A stretch of DNA of 64,000 nt from Anaerolineaceae bacterium (GCA_016124855.1 WGMX01000054.1:62001-126000); one strand, 5' to 3'; shown: positions 1 to 9,593, numbered from the stretch's first letter. Made by a program: numbers and translations. The notes: generated by a model from the sequence alone, not told the origin.

Positions 1-2
1 CG

Positions 3-533
3 GGTGTGCGTTTGATGCTCGACATTTTAAACACTCACCAGATTCTGGAACGGTTGGTCAGTGCGCCGCTGGATTTGGCTTTTGTCGAGGGGCCGGTCGA
101 TTTGCCCAACTTGATTATCACGCCTTGGCGGGTGGATACGCTGGTGGTCATTGCTGCGCCGGACAATCACTTGGCACATAAACAACCACTTTCACTAACC
201 GATCTACTTGCCGAGCCATTCATTATGCGCGAAGTCGGGTCAGGTACGCGTGAAAATATTGAACGGGAATTACATACACGTGGTTTACAACTGAATACCG
301 CCATGGAACTGGGCGGCACATCAGCCATTAAGGAAGCAGTGGCCGCTGGCTTGGGTATATCCATTGTTTCCGATGCGACGATCAAGCTTGAACGTCAGGT
401 TGGTACACTGGTGGTATTGGATGTGCCGGATTTCATCCTTACGCGCACGATGAGTCAGGTGATGGTCGCCGAACGACCACTCAGCCGCGCGGCGACCATC
501 TTTCAGTCAATGTTGCTGGAAACGACTGAATAG
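3..533 (+). CDS. LysR-family transcriptional regulator, C-terminal part (5' end outside window)
   Basis: The reading frame is open from the first bases, so the N-terminus with the winged HTH lies upstream of the window and the GTG near position 6 is probably internal. What remains is the LysR effector-binding domain. It shows the usual alternation of beta strands, the stretch EPFIMREVGSGTR that lines the ligand cleft in CysB/CbbR-type members, and AAGLGISIVSD, the hinge-proximal motif before the last lobe. LysR proteins bind small metabolites in this domain and regulate a neighbouring, usually divergent, gene. That target is not visible here, so no ligand is proposed. It ends 61 bases before lspA and reads the same way, but a promoter-like motif between the two suggests separate transcription. 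Confidence 0.85.
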   Translation, partial: GVRLMLDILNTHQILERLVSAPLDLAFVEGPVDLPNLIITPWRVDTLVVIAAPDNHLAHKQPLSLTDLLAEPFIMREVGSGTRENIERELHTRGLQLNTAMELGGTSAIKEAVAAGLGISIVSDATIKLERQVGTLVVLDVPDFILTRTMSQVMVAERPLSRAATIFQSMLLETTE

Positions 534-545
534 GCATTCGTTTTG

Positions 546-554
546 TGCTACAAT
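546..554 (+). promoter_or_regulatory. Extended -10 promoter element ahead of lspA
   Basis: TGC TACAAT is an extended -10 (TGn plus TACAAT) in the short gap between the LysR stop and the lspA start. It would give a leader of roughly 35 bases. No good -35 hexamer is seen, which is common for extended -10 promoters. The same TGCTAYAAT pattern recurs before tkt, rsfS and the RluA-family gene. Confidence 0.5.
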
Positions 555-594
555 GCGGTTTGAAATAGTGTCATAAACGGAATGGATAATCGTC

Positions 595-1140
595 GTGAAT
601 GTAATGCTGCGCCGCTGGCTGCGCTTAATCATTATCGTCGGGCTGGTGCTGGCAGTAGATCAGGTGACCAAACGGCTAATTGTGGATAATCTGATTCTCG
701 GTGAAACACGCCGTATCATTCCGTTTCTGAGTCCCTTGTTCCAAATTGTTCGCAGCCATAACACCGGCGCTTCGTTTGGTTTGCTGCCGTGGGCAGGTGA
801 TCTATTCACCATCATTGCATTGATAGTCGTTTGTATTCTGGTATATATGTACCCGCGCATCCCCGATAGCAAGCCCTTAGCTTGGTTAGCGACGGGTTTA
901 ATCGTCGGCGGCGCATTAGGCAATGCCTTAGATCGCTTGTCCTACGGATACGTAGTCGATTTTATTAATTACCAGATTCCCGGTGTAATTTCGAACGTAT
1001 CCAATTTAGCTGACCATGCCATTGTGATTGGCGTGATTCTGTTCTTTATCAGTAGTTGGCGGGACGAACGGGCAAACGCCGAGAAAACACCACCTTTGCA
1101 GCCCAACACCGAAACACCGCAGCAGCCTCCTACCCAATGA
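595..1140 (+). CDS. lspA: Lipoprotein signal peptidase (signal peptidase II)
   Basis: LspA is a membrane aspartyl protease that cleaves the signal peptide of prolipoproteins after lipid modification of the lipobox cysteine. All five conserved patches are present in order: the N-terminal helix with D-x-x-T-K, N-T-G-A-S-F-G near residue 60, G-x-x-G-N-x-x-D-R near 105-112, V-V-D-F with catalytic Asp122, and L-A-D-H with the second catalytic Asp140. Four membrane segments are evident and the length (181 aa) fits the family, with a short Pro/Gln-rich cytoplasmic tail. The start is GTG at 595, with an in-frame ATG nine bases later as an alternative. Several putative lipoproteins in this window (34.8, 39.3 kb) would be its substrates. 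Confidence 0.95.
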   Translation: MNVMLRRWLRLIIIVGLVLAVDQVTKRLIVDNLILGETRRIIPFLSPLFQIVRSHNTGASFGLLPWAGDLFTIIALIVVCILVYMYPRIPDSKPLAWLATGLIVGGALGNALDRLSYGYVVDFINYQIPGVISNVSNLADHAIVIGVILFFISSWRDERANAEKTPPLQPNTETPQQPPTQ

Positions 1141-1380
1141 TTGGCTAACTGGCTCATTACAAGCCAATAAAGTACCCGTATCGTTAAGCATCAAGACCAC
1201 AATTGAATAATTACAATAGACATTAAAGGAGAAATGCGCCAAAATATAACTTATTCGTATAATTGAACTACTTACCATTCTGGAGCATAAATCGATTTGT
1301 TTTCGTCGTAAAAGGTTGTTTCGTAAATAGATAATATCCGGTTTCGAATAGTTCATTATAAAGTGCTGAGGAGGTCTGCC

Positions 1381-2145
1381 ATGTCTATCTCTCCCCAACA
1401 GATCGAGCAGTTCAACAAAGAGGGCTATTTTATTATTGAAAATGCCGTCACCGGGCAGCAGCTTGAAATGCTGCGTCGAGAATGTCAGCGTTATGTTGAT
1501 GCTTTTGAAGCCGAAATGGAAAGACTCGACGTGAACCGTCTCGGCATTTCACACTACAAGAAGCGCTATTTTATCGACAATCGGGGTTACGAAAGCGCCG
1601 AAATTGCGGATTTCTTGACGAGCGAACTGATGACGGATGTCTGCCGCTCCATTTTGGGTGATGAGGCTTATTTGTATAATGAGCAGTATGTGGTCAAAGT
1701 GGCTGATGTCGGAACCAAATTTGGCTGGCATCAAGACTCAGGCTATATCGACCATTATCACGATCCGTTCTTGACATGCTGGGTGGCATTGGATGATATG
1801 ACGGTAGAGAATGGCACGCTGTACGTCCTGCCGTATGAACGCGCCAAAATGCATCCGACCGACTTATTTGAGCACATGACTGAAGACCAGACTAACGATA
1901 AAGTGGGTTATTACGGCGATGATCCCGGCATTCCGGTGCTGGTTCCCGCCGGAAGCATGGTCGTTTTTTCCAGCCGCTTGTTTCATCGCAGCGGCGCGAA
2001 CCAAAGCCATAAGATGCGCCGCGCTTACGAAGCCCATTATTCTGCGAAACCGATTATGGATAAGCACGAGAGAAGGTTGCAGAATAAGGCTGTACCGGTT
2101 CTGCAAAAAGGTCAGCGGGTTGTACCTGCCGGATCCGGTGTATAG
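1381..2145 (+). CDS. Phytanoyl-CoA dioxygenase (PhyH) family protein
   Basis: This is a predicted Fe(II)/2-oxoglutarate-dependent oxygenase of the PhyH family, 254 aa. The first two iron ligands are visible in W-H-Q-D-S-G (HxD). The distal His is in S-S-R-L-F-H-R-S-G, followed by the basic residues R-R-A-Y expected to hold 2-oxoglutarate. The start is taken at the ATG at 1381 because GAGGAGGT lies six bases upstream; an in-frame GTG at 1363 has no such site. PhyH relatives hydroxylate very different small molecules (fatty acyl chains, osmolytes, natural products), so the substrate is not assigned. The gene stands alone: about 240 bases of AT-rich spacer precede it and a bidirectional terminator follows. 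Confidence 0.88.
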   Translation: MSISPQQIEQFNKEGYFIIENAVTGQQLEMLRRECQRYVDAFEAEMERLDVNRLGISHYKKRYFIDNRGYESAEIADFLTSELMTDVCRSILGDEAYLYNEQYVVKVADVGTKFGWHQDSGYIDHYHDPFLTCWVALDDMTVENGTLYVLPYERAKMHPTDLFEHMTEDQTNDKVGYYGDDPGIPVLVPAGSMVVFSSRLFHRSGANQSHKMRRAYEAHYSAKPIMDKHERRLQNKAVPVLQKGQRVVPAGSGV

Positions 2146-2175
2146 GTTTTGCTCGAAAATCGCTAGATCGATATC

Positions 2176-2220
2176 AAAAACGGGGATGAGTTCTGAACAA
2201 CTCATCCCCGTTTTTATTTT
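2176..2220. terminator. Bidirectional intrinsic terminator
   Basis: There is a perfect 17-bp stem (left arm 2176-2192, right arm 2199-2215) with a 6-base loop. The left arm begins with A5 and the right arm runs into T5ATTTT, so it can terminate both the PhyH gene and the convergent PBP gene. Confidence 0.9.
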
Positions 2221-2238
2221 ATGAATCTCCCGAACGCT

Positions 2239-5200
2239 TTACGGTGACTGTGGTGTGACCACCGGCAGGAACGGAAGCGGCGCGGTCGTCGCAAACCCAC
2301 CTGACGATTGAGCGCTGCCGTCAATGACACCGCCAAAGGGGGTCGCCGTGACAAACAGTGGAATGCTGCTTGTTGGCTGGATGATTGGGGCTGAAGTCGG
2401 CGGAACATTCACGATGTTGACGTTAATAGTGCGGTAGAGATAACCCCCGTTATTCGAGAACATGGCTAGCCGCAGGATATACGCACCGGTTGGCAGCTGC
2501 TGCGTATTCCATGTACCTAGGACACCACTGTTTTGGGGCGTCGTCGAGGGCGCGCCGATGATCGTAAACACCGTCGGTTGCACTGCCGAGGCATATTCAA
2601 TCTGGTAACGGTTAAAGGTTTGGGCTGCTGATGCCGTGCCGACCACCTGTATCGGCCCGTTGGTAATGACCTGACCATCAGTCGGTGACAGGATGCGGGC
2701 AATCGGTACTTCGGTATTCACACTGCATACGTCACTCGGGACGGTCGTCACCGTGCCTGTGTTGATGCCCAAACGTTGAGCATCAGCCGCCCCTTGCGGA
2801 CTGTTGAGCCATGCCACAGCCGTCGGATCAGTAATATTGAGGACGGTTGCCGTAACTCTGTTATCCGGGCAGAACTCGTTGGCGCGCAGTCCTGTCCATG
2901 TGTCAACCGCCACGGTTTGCACAAAGGCTTGGTCGGCTGAAGGGGGTTCCTGACCTTGCACAAAGAGTTCTGTACGCAGCGATGAACAGGTTTGTGGTGG
3001 CAGCGTGCCTGTGTCGGAGCAAATTTGCGCTTGGATCAGTCCCGGTGGGTTGGGGAAGGCGTTCGGGCGACCCTGCACCTGCAAGGCGGCTGTCATGACA
3101 CGGTTCCACAATGGCGCGGCACTGCCGTAACCCCCATCACGAACGGCGGTCGGGTTGTTATCAGGTCGACCAAGCCACACACCAACCACGGTATTGGTCG
3201 TTCCGCCCATCGTCCACAAATCGCGGGCATCATTGGTCGTGCCGGTTTTCGCTGCGACATAACCGCTGGTCGGAATGCCGCTGATGGTCAGCGGTCCATT
3301 CACGCCGAAGGCCGTCGCACGAGCCGTATCATCGCTCAGGATGTTTTCCATCAGGTAAGCAATTTGCGGCTGGATGACCTGTGCTGGTTGGGCGCGGGTG
3401 GGCAGTTCAACCTCGTTGCCAGCCGAGTCGGTGATGCTGTCTACCATATACAGGGGCAAACGCACACCGCTGTTGACCAGTGTGCCGTAAGCCGACATCA
3501 TGCCGTACAACGTAACTTCGGTCGCGCCAATCGCAGTGGGCAAACCAAACTGTGCGCCATCAGGGAAGCTCAAGCCCAGTCGGGCTGCCATATCCTTGAA
3601 GCCGGCATCACCCACGAATTGGTAGGTTTTGACCGCCGGTACGTTATAGCTGTTTTGCAAAGCATATCGCAGCGCAACCGGCCCGTGATAGCGGTTATCA
3701 AAGTTAGTCGGTGTATACGACGGATTTTGGAAGGTCGTCGGCACATCCCATAGGATGGTTGCCGGTGTATACCAGCGGTCAGGCCGGCCATCGCCATTAT
3801 CATCAACACCTTCCAGCGCTTTGGCATATTCCACTGGTTTGATAGAAGAACCCGGCTGCTGCCATGTCAGCGCGCCGTTGACCTGTCCATCAATCGTGGT
3901 GTCGTTGAAGTTCGGGCTGCCGACCATCGCTTTGATCGCGCCGGTTCGTGGGTCGGTCACCATCACCGAGCCGGTGTTGACGCCGGTATTAATCAAAGTC
4001 GTCATGGTTTGCTTGAGCGCTGTTTCAGCGGCGTCTTGGATAGCCGAGTTGAGCGTGGTCTTGATGACGAAACCACGACGGTACATTTCACCCGAACCAT
4101 AAACCGTCTCGACGTACTGCGTCACAAATTGGACGAAGTGCGGGTATTTAAACTTCACCTCGCGCGGGGCAAAAGTAGCTGCGTTAATCTGCGCCTTTTG
4201 GACAATCGACTGCCGCACCACATTGGCATCAACACAGAAGGGGGTTGAACCACGCACCGGCAAACAGCCAACCGTTTGCATACGCTGGATCACATAATCC
4301 ATACGGGCAAAGGTCGCTGCACGGCGCTGTTTATAACTTTGATCGGTATCGCCGCTTAACCGTACCGGATTGTACTGCACCGGCGAAGCAATCATACCCG
4401 CCAGCATCGCGGCTTGGGGCAAATTCAGATTATCGGCGCTGGTATTGAAATAAAACTGCGACGCCGCTTCCACACCATACGATTGGTTGCCGAAGTAAAT
4501 CTCGTTAAGATACAGTTGCAGGATTTCTTCTTTGGTGTACTGCTTCGAAATTTCGGCAGCGATTACCAACTCTTGCAGCTTAAGCGCAGGCGTGTTGGTC
4601 GGTGTCTTAAGGATCAACTGCTCTGCAATTTGCTGGGTGATGGTACTCGCGCCCGATTCAATTTGTCCCGCGCTGATGTTCTGAATCATGGCGCGACCAA
4701 TCGCTACCCAGTCCCAACCGGGGTCTTCAAAGAATCGTTCGTTTTCCAACGACACGACCGCATGAATCATTTCTTCTGAAATTTTGCCGAGAGGGACGGT
4801 TGTCCGTGCGCCACCTTCTTGGCTGTTGAGTTCGGCAATCAAATTGCCGTTGATGTCCAAAACGCGTGCCGTCTGGAAGGCTGGTTTATAATTGCGCAAG
4901 GCAGCGATTTGTGCCTGATACTGGCTGGCAAGCCCATTGTACTGCACCAGCACAAAACCGACTCCGCAGGCCACCAGCAGCAAAAGCGCACCGATGCCCA
5001 GCGCGGTAACAGTCAGCACAGTACGGATCGTCCGCTGCTGCTGACGTTTCGCCGCATCCTCAAAAGTCGGCCCCGGTTCTTCCAGCGCATAATCAGGCGC
5101 GGTTTCGGCCTGTCCTTGAATGGGCGCGGGAGTGGCCGGGCCATAACCATAGGGATCGTAGGCCGGATTGACCTGTGTTTCAGCCGCCGCCGGATTGTAA

Positions 5201-6546
5201 GGCGAAAGGTTAGGGACAGTCGGCGCGCTGTTCGACTGCACAGGAGACAAATACGCTCCCGATGTGCTGACGACCGTGCGCTCAGGGTCTTGTATCGGAA
5301 TATTTTGGCGTGGCAGCCCCAGTTCTTCGGTAATGCCAAAGCCGCCGGTCTGGTTTGTCTCGTAAGGTTGAGTCTGACCACCGGCCTGTGGTGCAGCCGC
5401 GCCCGTAGGGAAGTAGGGCAGTGAACCTTGTATGACTTGGCTCGGATCAAGTTCCGAAGTTAAGGTTGGCGCGGGTGTCCGACCGCCAGTCGATGGCGTT
5501 TCCGGGGCATACGGTGGGCTGGCGACCACCCACTCATTGTTCTGGAAGCGATACCACGTGTCGGTTTCGACACCCATCATCCACCACGTGTTGTTTTCGT
5601 CCAAGATCATCAGCCGCTTGAGCTGTTCTTGAAGCTGATCGCGCGTCAATTGACCCGCTTGATACTGCGCTCGCAACGCGCGTACCTGTGTTTCGGTATC
5701 ACGGAATTTTTGCGCCAATTCTTGCTGGCGTGCGGTCAATGCGGGTGCAGCGGGTGCGGCAGGAGCAGCTGGTTCAGCCGATGTTGCGCCGAGTGCAGCT
5801 AATTGCTGCTTAGCGTAATCTTCAGGACTGGTTGTCGCAGTCGTGCTTGAAGGTGCAGTGGAAACCGCTGGAACAGGGGCAGCGCCCGTGCTGCCGCCCT
5901 GTAAGGCTTCAAGCTGGCGGCGTGCATAATCCGCCGGATCTTGGGTTTCGGTTGTCGGCGCTGGCTGTGGACCTGTAACTTCGGCGGGTTGTGTTCCTGT
6001 TTCGCTCGGTGCTTTTGGCACAATCGTCGATTGGGGCGATTTTTCGACGAGGCTGGAAAGCGCAATGAGTTCGCTCATGCTAAAAGCGTCTTCATCGTCG
6101 TCTTCGTCAGCGCCCGTGTCCTTAATCACACCACTCAGTTCGAGGTCGAGCAGACTCTGGGAATCAGTCTTATCGGTCGTCGGCTCAGCGATTGGCGCGG
6201 CCTCGGTCGGTGTAGAAGGCTGCGAGTCGCTGCCAAGTTGTAGACTTTCTAGAAAATCCTCTGGACGTGCCTCAATCACCTGTTTGCGTTCAGGGGTGAT
6301 TTCAGTTTCGCTTTCCTCGGTAAAGACTGTATCTTCGGGGCGCGGCAAATGCCAATCACCCTGATTTTGGGGTTGGGCAGGCAAATTTTGGGGCAGTGTA
6401 GGCACACGCCAACCACTACCTGTTTGTGTCCGTGACGGAGCTTCGACTACCGGCTCTATCGTGGTTGTTTGCTGCGGTGTATACCAGCCACCTCTAGCCT
6501 TGCCGTCTGCGTTACGGTCGTCTTTTTTCGACGGGTTATCGGACAT
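2239..6546 (-). CDS. Bifunctional class A penicillin-binding protein (PBP1A-like) with very long cytoplasmic N-terminus
   Basis: This is a peptidoglycan glycosyltransferase plus DD-transpeptidase of 1435 aa, far longer than the usual 700-900. Residues 1-500 are cytoplasmic, Pro/Ala/Thr-rich and acidic, with a helical patch near 270-315 and a Trp-rich module near 320-347 (T-W-W-M-M-G ... T-W-Y ... E-W-V-V-A-S-P-P). One membrane segment lies at about 507-533. The GT51 domain follows, with catalytic Glu601 in L-E-N-E-R-F-F, G-A-S-T-I-T-Q-Q, and L-N-E-I-Y-F-G near 675-685. The transpeptidase has Ser900-x-x-Lys903, S-Y-N at 966-968 and K-T-G at 1100-1102. A beta-rich domain at about 1270-1370 resembles the C-terminal module of PBP1C-type enzymes, followed by a Pro/Ser/Thr-rich tail. 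It builds and crosslinks the cell wall outside the membrane. The gene is monocistronic, between a shared terminator and a long upstream gap. Confidence 0.93.
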   Translation of the reverse strand: MSDNPSKKDDRNADGKARGGWYTPQQTTTIEPVVEAPSRTQTGSGWRVPTLPQNLPAQPQNQGDWHLPRPEDTVFTEESETEITPERKQVIEARPEDFLESLQLGSDSQPSTPTEAAPIAEPTTDKTDSQSLLDLELSGVIKDTGADEDDDEDAFSMSELIALSSLVEKSPQSTIVPKAPSETGTQPAEVTGPQPAPTTETQDPADYARRQLEALQGGSTGAAPVPAVSTAPSSTTATTSPEDYAKQQLAALGATSAEPAAPAAPAAPALTARQQELAQKFRDTETQVRALRAQYQAGQLTRDQLQEQLKRLMILDENNTWWMMGVETDTWYRFQNNEWVVASPPYAPETPSTGGRTPAPTLTSELDPSQVIQGSLPYFPTGAAAPQAGGQTQPYETNQTGGFGITEELGLPRQNIPIQDPERTVVSTSGAYLSPVQSNSAPTVPNLSPYNPAAAETQVNPAYDPYGYGPATPAPIQGQAETAPDYALEEPGPTFEDAAKRQQQRTIRTVLTVTALGIGALLLLVACGVGFVLVQYNGLASQYQAQIAALRNYKPAFQTARVLDINGNLIAELNSQEGGARTTVPLGKISEEMIHAVVSLENERFFEDPGWDWVAIGRAMIQNISAGQIESGASTITQQIAEQLILKTPTNTPALKLQELVIAAEISKQYTKEEILQLYLNEIYFGNQSYGVEAASQFYFNTSADNLNLPQAAMLAGMIASPVQYNPVRLSGDTDQSYKQRRAATFARMDYVIQRMQTVGCLPVRGSTPFCVDANVVRQSIVQKAQINAATFAPREVKFKYPHFVQFVTQYVETVYGSGEMYRRGFVIKTTLNSAIQDAAETALKQTMTTLINTGVNTGSVMVTDPRTGAIKAMVGSPNFNDTTIDGQVNGALTWQQPGSSIKPVEYAKALEGVDDNGDGRPDRWYTPATILWDVPTTFQNPSYTPTNFDNRYHGPVALRYALQNSYNVPAVKTYQFVGDAGFKDMAARLGLSFPDGAQFGLPTAIGATEVTLYGMMSAYGTLVNSGVRLPLYMVDSITDSAGNEVELPTRAQPAQVIQPQIAYLMENILSDDTARATAFGVNGPLTISGIPTSGYVAAKTGTTNDARDLWTMGGTTNTVVGVWLGRPDNNPTAVRDGGYGSAAPLWNRVMTAALQVQGRPNAFPNPPGLIQAQICSDTGTLPPQTCSSLRTELFVQGQEPPSADQAFVQTVAVDTWTGLRANEFCPDNRVTATVLNITDPTAVAWLNSPQGAADAQRLGINTGTVTTVPSDVCSVNTEVPIARILSPTDGQVITNGPIQVVGTASAAQTFNRYQIEYASAVQPTVFTIIGAPSTTPQNSGVLGTWNTQQLPTGAYILRLAMFSNNGGYLYRTINVNIVNVPPTSAPIIQPTSSIPLFVTATPFGGVIDGSAQSSGGFATTAPLPFLPVVTPQSP

Positions 6547-6900
6547 AGGCCCATCCCTAATTTGTCTACGAGGTTAGTAAACGGTTAGTGCTGTCGCGCA
6601 TATTATACACGGATTTATCCTTTTGCACCGAATACGGCTAAGCCGCTTATCACGTACATTTTTGTGAGTGAGTCCACTCTGGATAATCACCATTTTTAGC
6701 CTCGACCAATGATGCACCTTCAACCTTACCAGTCGTCGATTATCCTACGCCTAACATACGACTCTGCCACGTATTCCAAACAAGGCTTATGCTACGAAAA
6801 CATAACAAAATTCTAATCTATTGATTTAACGCGGCTTTCCGATTAGAACGTTCAATCCTTTATCCTCAGTTACAGGTGAATTTGAAAGGGGTACATAGCA
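6547..6900. promoter_or_regulatory. Divergent intergenic region between PBP and secreted-protein genes
   Basis: No gene is visible in these 354 bases. On the minus strand a TATAAT (plus 6602-6607) lies about 55 bases upstream of the PBP start and is a likely -10; its -35 is poor. On the plus strand AAAGGGG at about 6886-6892 is the ribosome binding site for the gene at 6901. No convincing operator was found. Confidence 0.45.
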
Positions 6901-8022
6901 ATGAAACGGTTCTTGGCAGTGGTTCTGTTGGCAGTTTTAGGGGTCTCATTTTTGCCTGCGATGACGAAAGTCGTTACGGCTCAAGGGGGATGTGGCGGGT
7001 ACTTGACCGTATCGGTCGATAATATTTCGTCAGGCATGAATATCGTCGTCTTGTGGACAACCGCAGGTTCGCTCTCATCCGCAGGGCTTTCTAGAGAATT
7101 TTTTAACGGACAAACACGGGCAAATGCGGCTTCGGAAATTTATTCCAATCTTGAAGGGGTTGGTAGCAAGGAATTTACGGCTAACGCGCAGGGCTATTCT
7201 GAACACTATACACTGACAGCCACTTATCAGGACGGTACAACTCAAATCACAACCTGTGTTGTAACTGTGAACAGTCCTCAATCAACGCAGGTCGTTTCCT
7301 TCAGTGTTTTGGGTCGAAATGCAACCGTACCCGGCAGCACCCACCAGATCGGTTGGGAGACACGTAATGTAAGCCAGATTCAACTGCTGGCTCTGAATCC
7401 TCAAAACCAACAGGTCATTTTAAAGTCCAATCTTCCCCCCAAAGGACTCATCGAATTTACTATTCCCGCTAATTACACCTATTCAAGCCTACAGTTGATT
7501 TTGCAGCTCGACCAAATCGCAGTGAGTGATCTTCCGTCCGCCGCCATCCTCAAATTACCGATTAATCTTTCTGGTGGAAGTCAGCCCAATGCGGAACCGC
7601 CAGCGCAAACAGGCTCAGTCACAAACTTGAGGCTGATCGACTGGCGCGAAGTAGCAGAAGCCACCTATCAAGAATTTGAAAACGGGGTCATGTTTTGGCT
7701 GCCGGGTGTTATGGAGCAGCCAGTCTTGGTCATGTACAACGATGGCACATGGCAGTTTGGTCAGTGGCAAGAGTTCGAAGCGGGCATTACGGATACACCG
7801 CCCGCCAACCGTTACACCCCGTCGCTAGACCACGCATTTGGCAAAGTTTGGGCGCAGAACCCCGCTGTTCGCGGCAAATTAGGATGGGGTTTACAACCCG
7901 AAAGCAGCGCATCGGTTGAAGTTCGAATCTACGGCTCAGTCTGGCTCATTCGGATGCCCGACGGCACAACTCGTCTAGGACAGGATTTGACCGGTTCTCA
8001 ATCGTGGGCAGTCGTCAAGTAA
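6901..8022 (+). CDS. Secreted multidomain protein, function unknown
   Basis: This protein of 373 aa has a clear signal peptide (K-R, hydrophobic core, cleavage near V-T-A-Q at about residue 28). Residues about 30-125 form an unassigned beta-rich domain. Residues about 130-210 follow the Kre9/Knh-like 'P-G-S-x-x-x-I-G-W' pattern of cell-surface beta-sandwich repeats. The C-terminal 130 residues (Y-Q-E-F-E-N-G-V-M-F-W ... V-L-Y/M-Y-N-D-G-T-W ... A-F-G-K-V-W ... V-R-G-K-L-G-W) match an extracellular module that recurs in Chloroflexota secreted proteins and usually sits at the C-terminus. No enzyme motif is seen. It is probably a cell-surface or matrix protein. It is not linked to neighbours: a wide gap lies upstream and a hairpin terminator downstream. 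Confidence 0.75.
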   Translation: MKRFLAVVLLAVLGVSFLPAMTKVVTAQGGCGGYLTVSVDNISSGMNIVVLWTTAGSLSSAGLSREFFNGQTRANAASEIYSNLEGVGSKEFTANAQGYSEHYTLTATYQDGTTQITTCVVTVNSPQSTQVVSFSVLGRNATVPGSTHQIGWETRNVSQIQLLALNPQNQQVILKSNLPPKGLIEFTIPANYTYSSLQLILQLDQIAVSDLPSAAILKLPINLSGGSQPNAEPPAQTGSVTNLRLIDWREVAEATYQEFENGVMFWLPGVMEQPVLVMYNDGTWQFGQWQEFEAGITDTPPANRYTPSLDHAFGKVWAQNPAVRGKLGWGLQPESSASVEVRIYGSVWLIRMPDGTTRLGQDLTGSQSWAVVK

Positions 8023-8083
8023 CCCATCTGATGGCTTGTTTGTAAATTTTTTGAGTCGCCGATAGGGAAGTATGCTTTTGAAG

Positions 8084-8115
8084 TCCTCTCTCTATGCTGT
8101 GAAATAGAGAGGGGA
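8084..8115. terminator. Hairpin between convergent genes
   Basis: A 12-bp stem (8084-8095 with 8104-8115, one mismatch) and an 8-base loop lie between the convergent stops at 8022 and 8161. The T-run on the right is short (TTTAA), so strength is uncertain. Confidence 0.55.
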
Positions 8116-8160
8116 TTTAATGCCGGAACGGATGTTAGGCAGGTATCAATTTATTCGAGA

Positions 8161-9297
8161 CTATTGATCCGGTTCTAGAGCATCACGCCCTTCGCCTGCA
8201 TCGTCTTTGCTGTTGTTGGAAAGTGAAATCGATGGCACTTTCACTTTTAAGGTATCAACATCTGAAACGGGCTTGATAGGTTCGGTCGGGTCGTCCGGCA
8301 GTTCGGTTTCTAAATCGGAATGTGCGCCATTTGCGGATTCTTCCAGCCACTCTTCTTTGCCCTGTTTTGGAAGCCGGAGCGTATCGTGTGGGTCGCCGTC
8401 CGACAATTCGGCGATGTCCTGCGTCTCCCGCGAGCGCTTGAGTGGATTGTTTTTGAGGATGATAGTCGAGTCTTTGTCCTCTTCACTTTTATAAGGTGTG
8501 CTGAGTCCGGCGGTATCTTCGTCTGCTTCCGCTGTGGGATCCCCTTCGACGGCGATTACAATCACACTAATGTTGTCCTCACCGCCGCGTTGGTTGGCGA
8601 GGTCGATCATTTTCTGGCTTACAACATCGGGATTCGGATCAGAAAATGCAAGTTTTGCCAATTCCGGCGCTTTGACGTGCCGTGTTAATCCATCTGAACA
8701 CAATATCAAACGATCACCCACATGCAGCCGCTTGTAATAAATATCCACGTCCACATCTTCATTTTGTCCCAGCGCGCGGTACAGCACATTGCCCATTGAA
8801 TGGGTTTCGGCCTGTTCGGGTGTAATATGGCCTGCCATCACAAGCGCTTGCACATAGCTGTGGTCAATCGTAATCTGGGTGATGGTTTCATCTTCAGGTT
8901 CCACCAGATACGCACGGCTGTCACCCACATGAGCAAATGTCGCGTACGTTCCACGGATAAAAACCAGTGTCAGCGTCGTACCCATGCCGCGCATTTCGGG
9001 TGCCAGAACCGCCTTGTGGACGATATTCATGTTAGCGGTATGGATTGTGTCTTGCAGGCGTTCGGTTACGGGAATATCTTCCGAATCGTTAGGCTGAAAA
9101 CCTGCTTTGATTGTTTCCACTGCGATGCGGCTGGCCTCTTCACCCGCTGCTGCCCCGCCCATACCATCTGCGATGATGGCAAGGACAAATCCTTCACCTG
9201 TCCAAAGGTGAATACTGTCTTCATTGTTTTGACGTACTTGCCCGGTACTGGTACGTGCGCTGCTGCGAAGGTTGATGCCGTGCTCCGGTTTATACAT
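8161..9297 (-). CDS. PP2C-type Ser/Thr protein phosphatase (Stp/PrpC-like)
   Basis: This is a metal-dependent phosphatase that reverses Hanks-type kinase phosphorylation. The family's acidic metal ligands are all present: N-N-E-D-S near residue 22, A-D-G-M-G-G-A near 42, G-D-S-R near 123, C-S-D-G-L near 180, and G-G-E-D-N near 220. The catalytic domain of about 240 residues is followed by an acidic, Asp/Glu/Ser-rich tail of about 130 residues without a membrane segment. The start is the ATG at 9297 because AAGGAG lies eight bases upstream; the frame stays open 49 codons further but there is no ribosome site there. No protein kinase gene adjoins it. The only kinase domain in the window is the caspase fusion 18 kb away. 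Confidence 0.93.
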   Translation of the reverse strand: MYKPEHGINLRSSARTSTGQVRQNNEDSIHLWTGEGFVLAIIADGMGGAAAGEEASRIAVETIKAGFQPNDSEDIPVTERLQDTIHTANMNIVHKAVLAPEMRGMGTTLTLVFIRGTYATFAHVGDSRAYLVEPEDETITQITIDHSYVQALVMAGHITPEQAETHSMGNVLYRALGQNEDVDVDIYYKRLHVGDRLILCSDGLTRHVKAPELAKLAFSDPNPDVVSQKMIDLANQRGGEDNISVIVIAVEGDPTAEADEDTAGLSTPYKSEEDKDSTIILKNNPLKRSRETQDIAELSDGDPHDTLRLPKQGKEEWLEESANGAHSDLETELPDDPTEPIKPVSDVDTLKVKVPSISLSNNSKDDAGEGRDALEPDQ

Positions 9298-9327
9298 GCC
9301 CGGACTCCTTGAGAGTAATTTTGACCT

Positions 9328-9356
9328 ATTATAGTGCAATTCTGATTTAGTGGGAA
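9328..9356 (-). promoter_or_regulatory. Promoter of the PP2C phosphatase gene
   Basis: On the minus strand TTCCCA (plus 9351-9356) and a perfect TATAAT (plus 9328-9333) are separated by 17 bases. This is about 30 bases ahead of the chosen start. Confidence 0.6.
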
Positions 9357-9593
9357 CACAGGACGAAAGGCCTGTTTGAAAGATTTGATCCGAATATACG
9401 ACGATAACCTTAAAATATTGTGACGAAGTGCGTCCAAACTGCATGAATATTGACTAAATACCGCTTATTTTGGCCCGTAATCAAGGTTATAATAATGAAA
9501 TATGTTTGTAACTTTTTGTGATCTCTTCATCCGCTGCGGTTGACTATCAAGTATTTAACCGATAACCGCTCATTGCGAAAAGCATATTCCCCT

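Noticed and set aside
3..60. GTG at position 6 as the true start of the LysR gene
   Set aside because: The domain begins mid-way through the regulatory half; the HTH must be upstream, outside the window.
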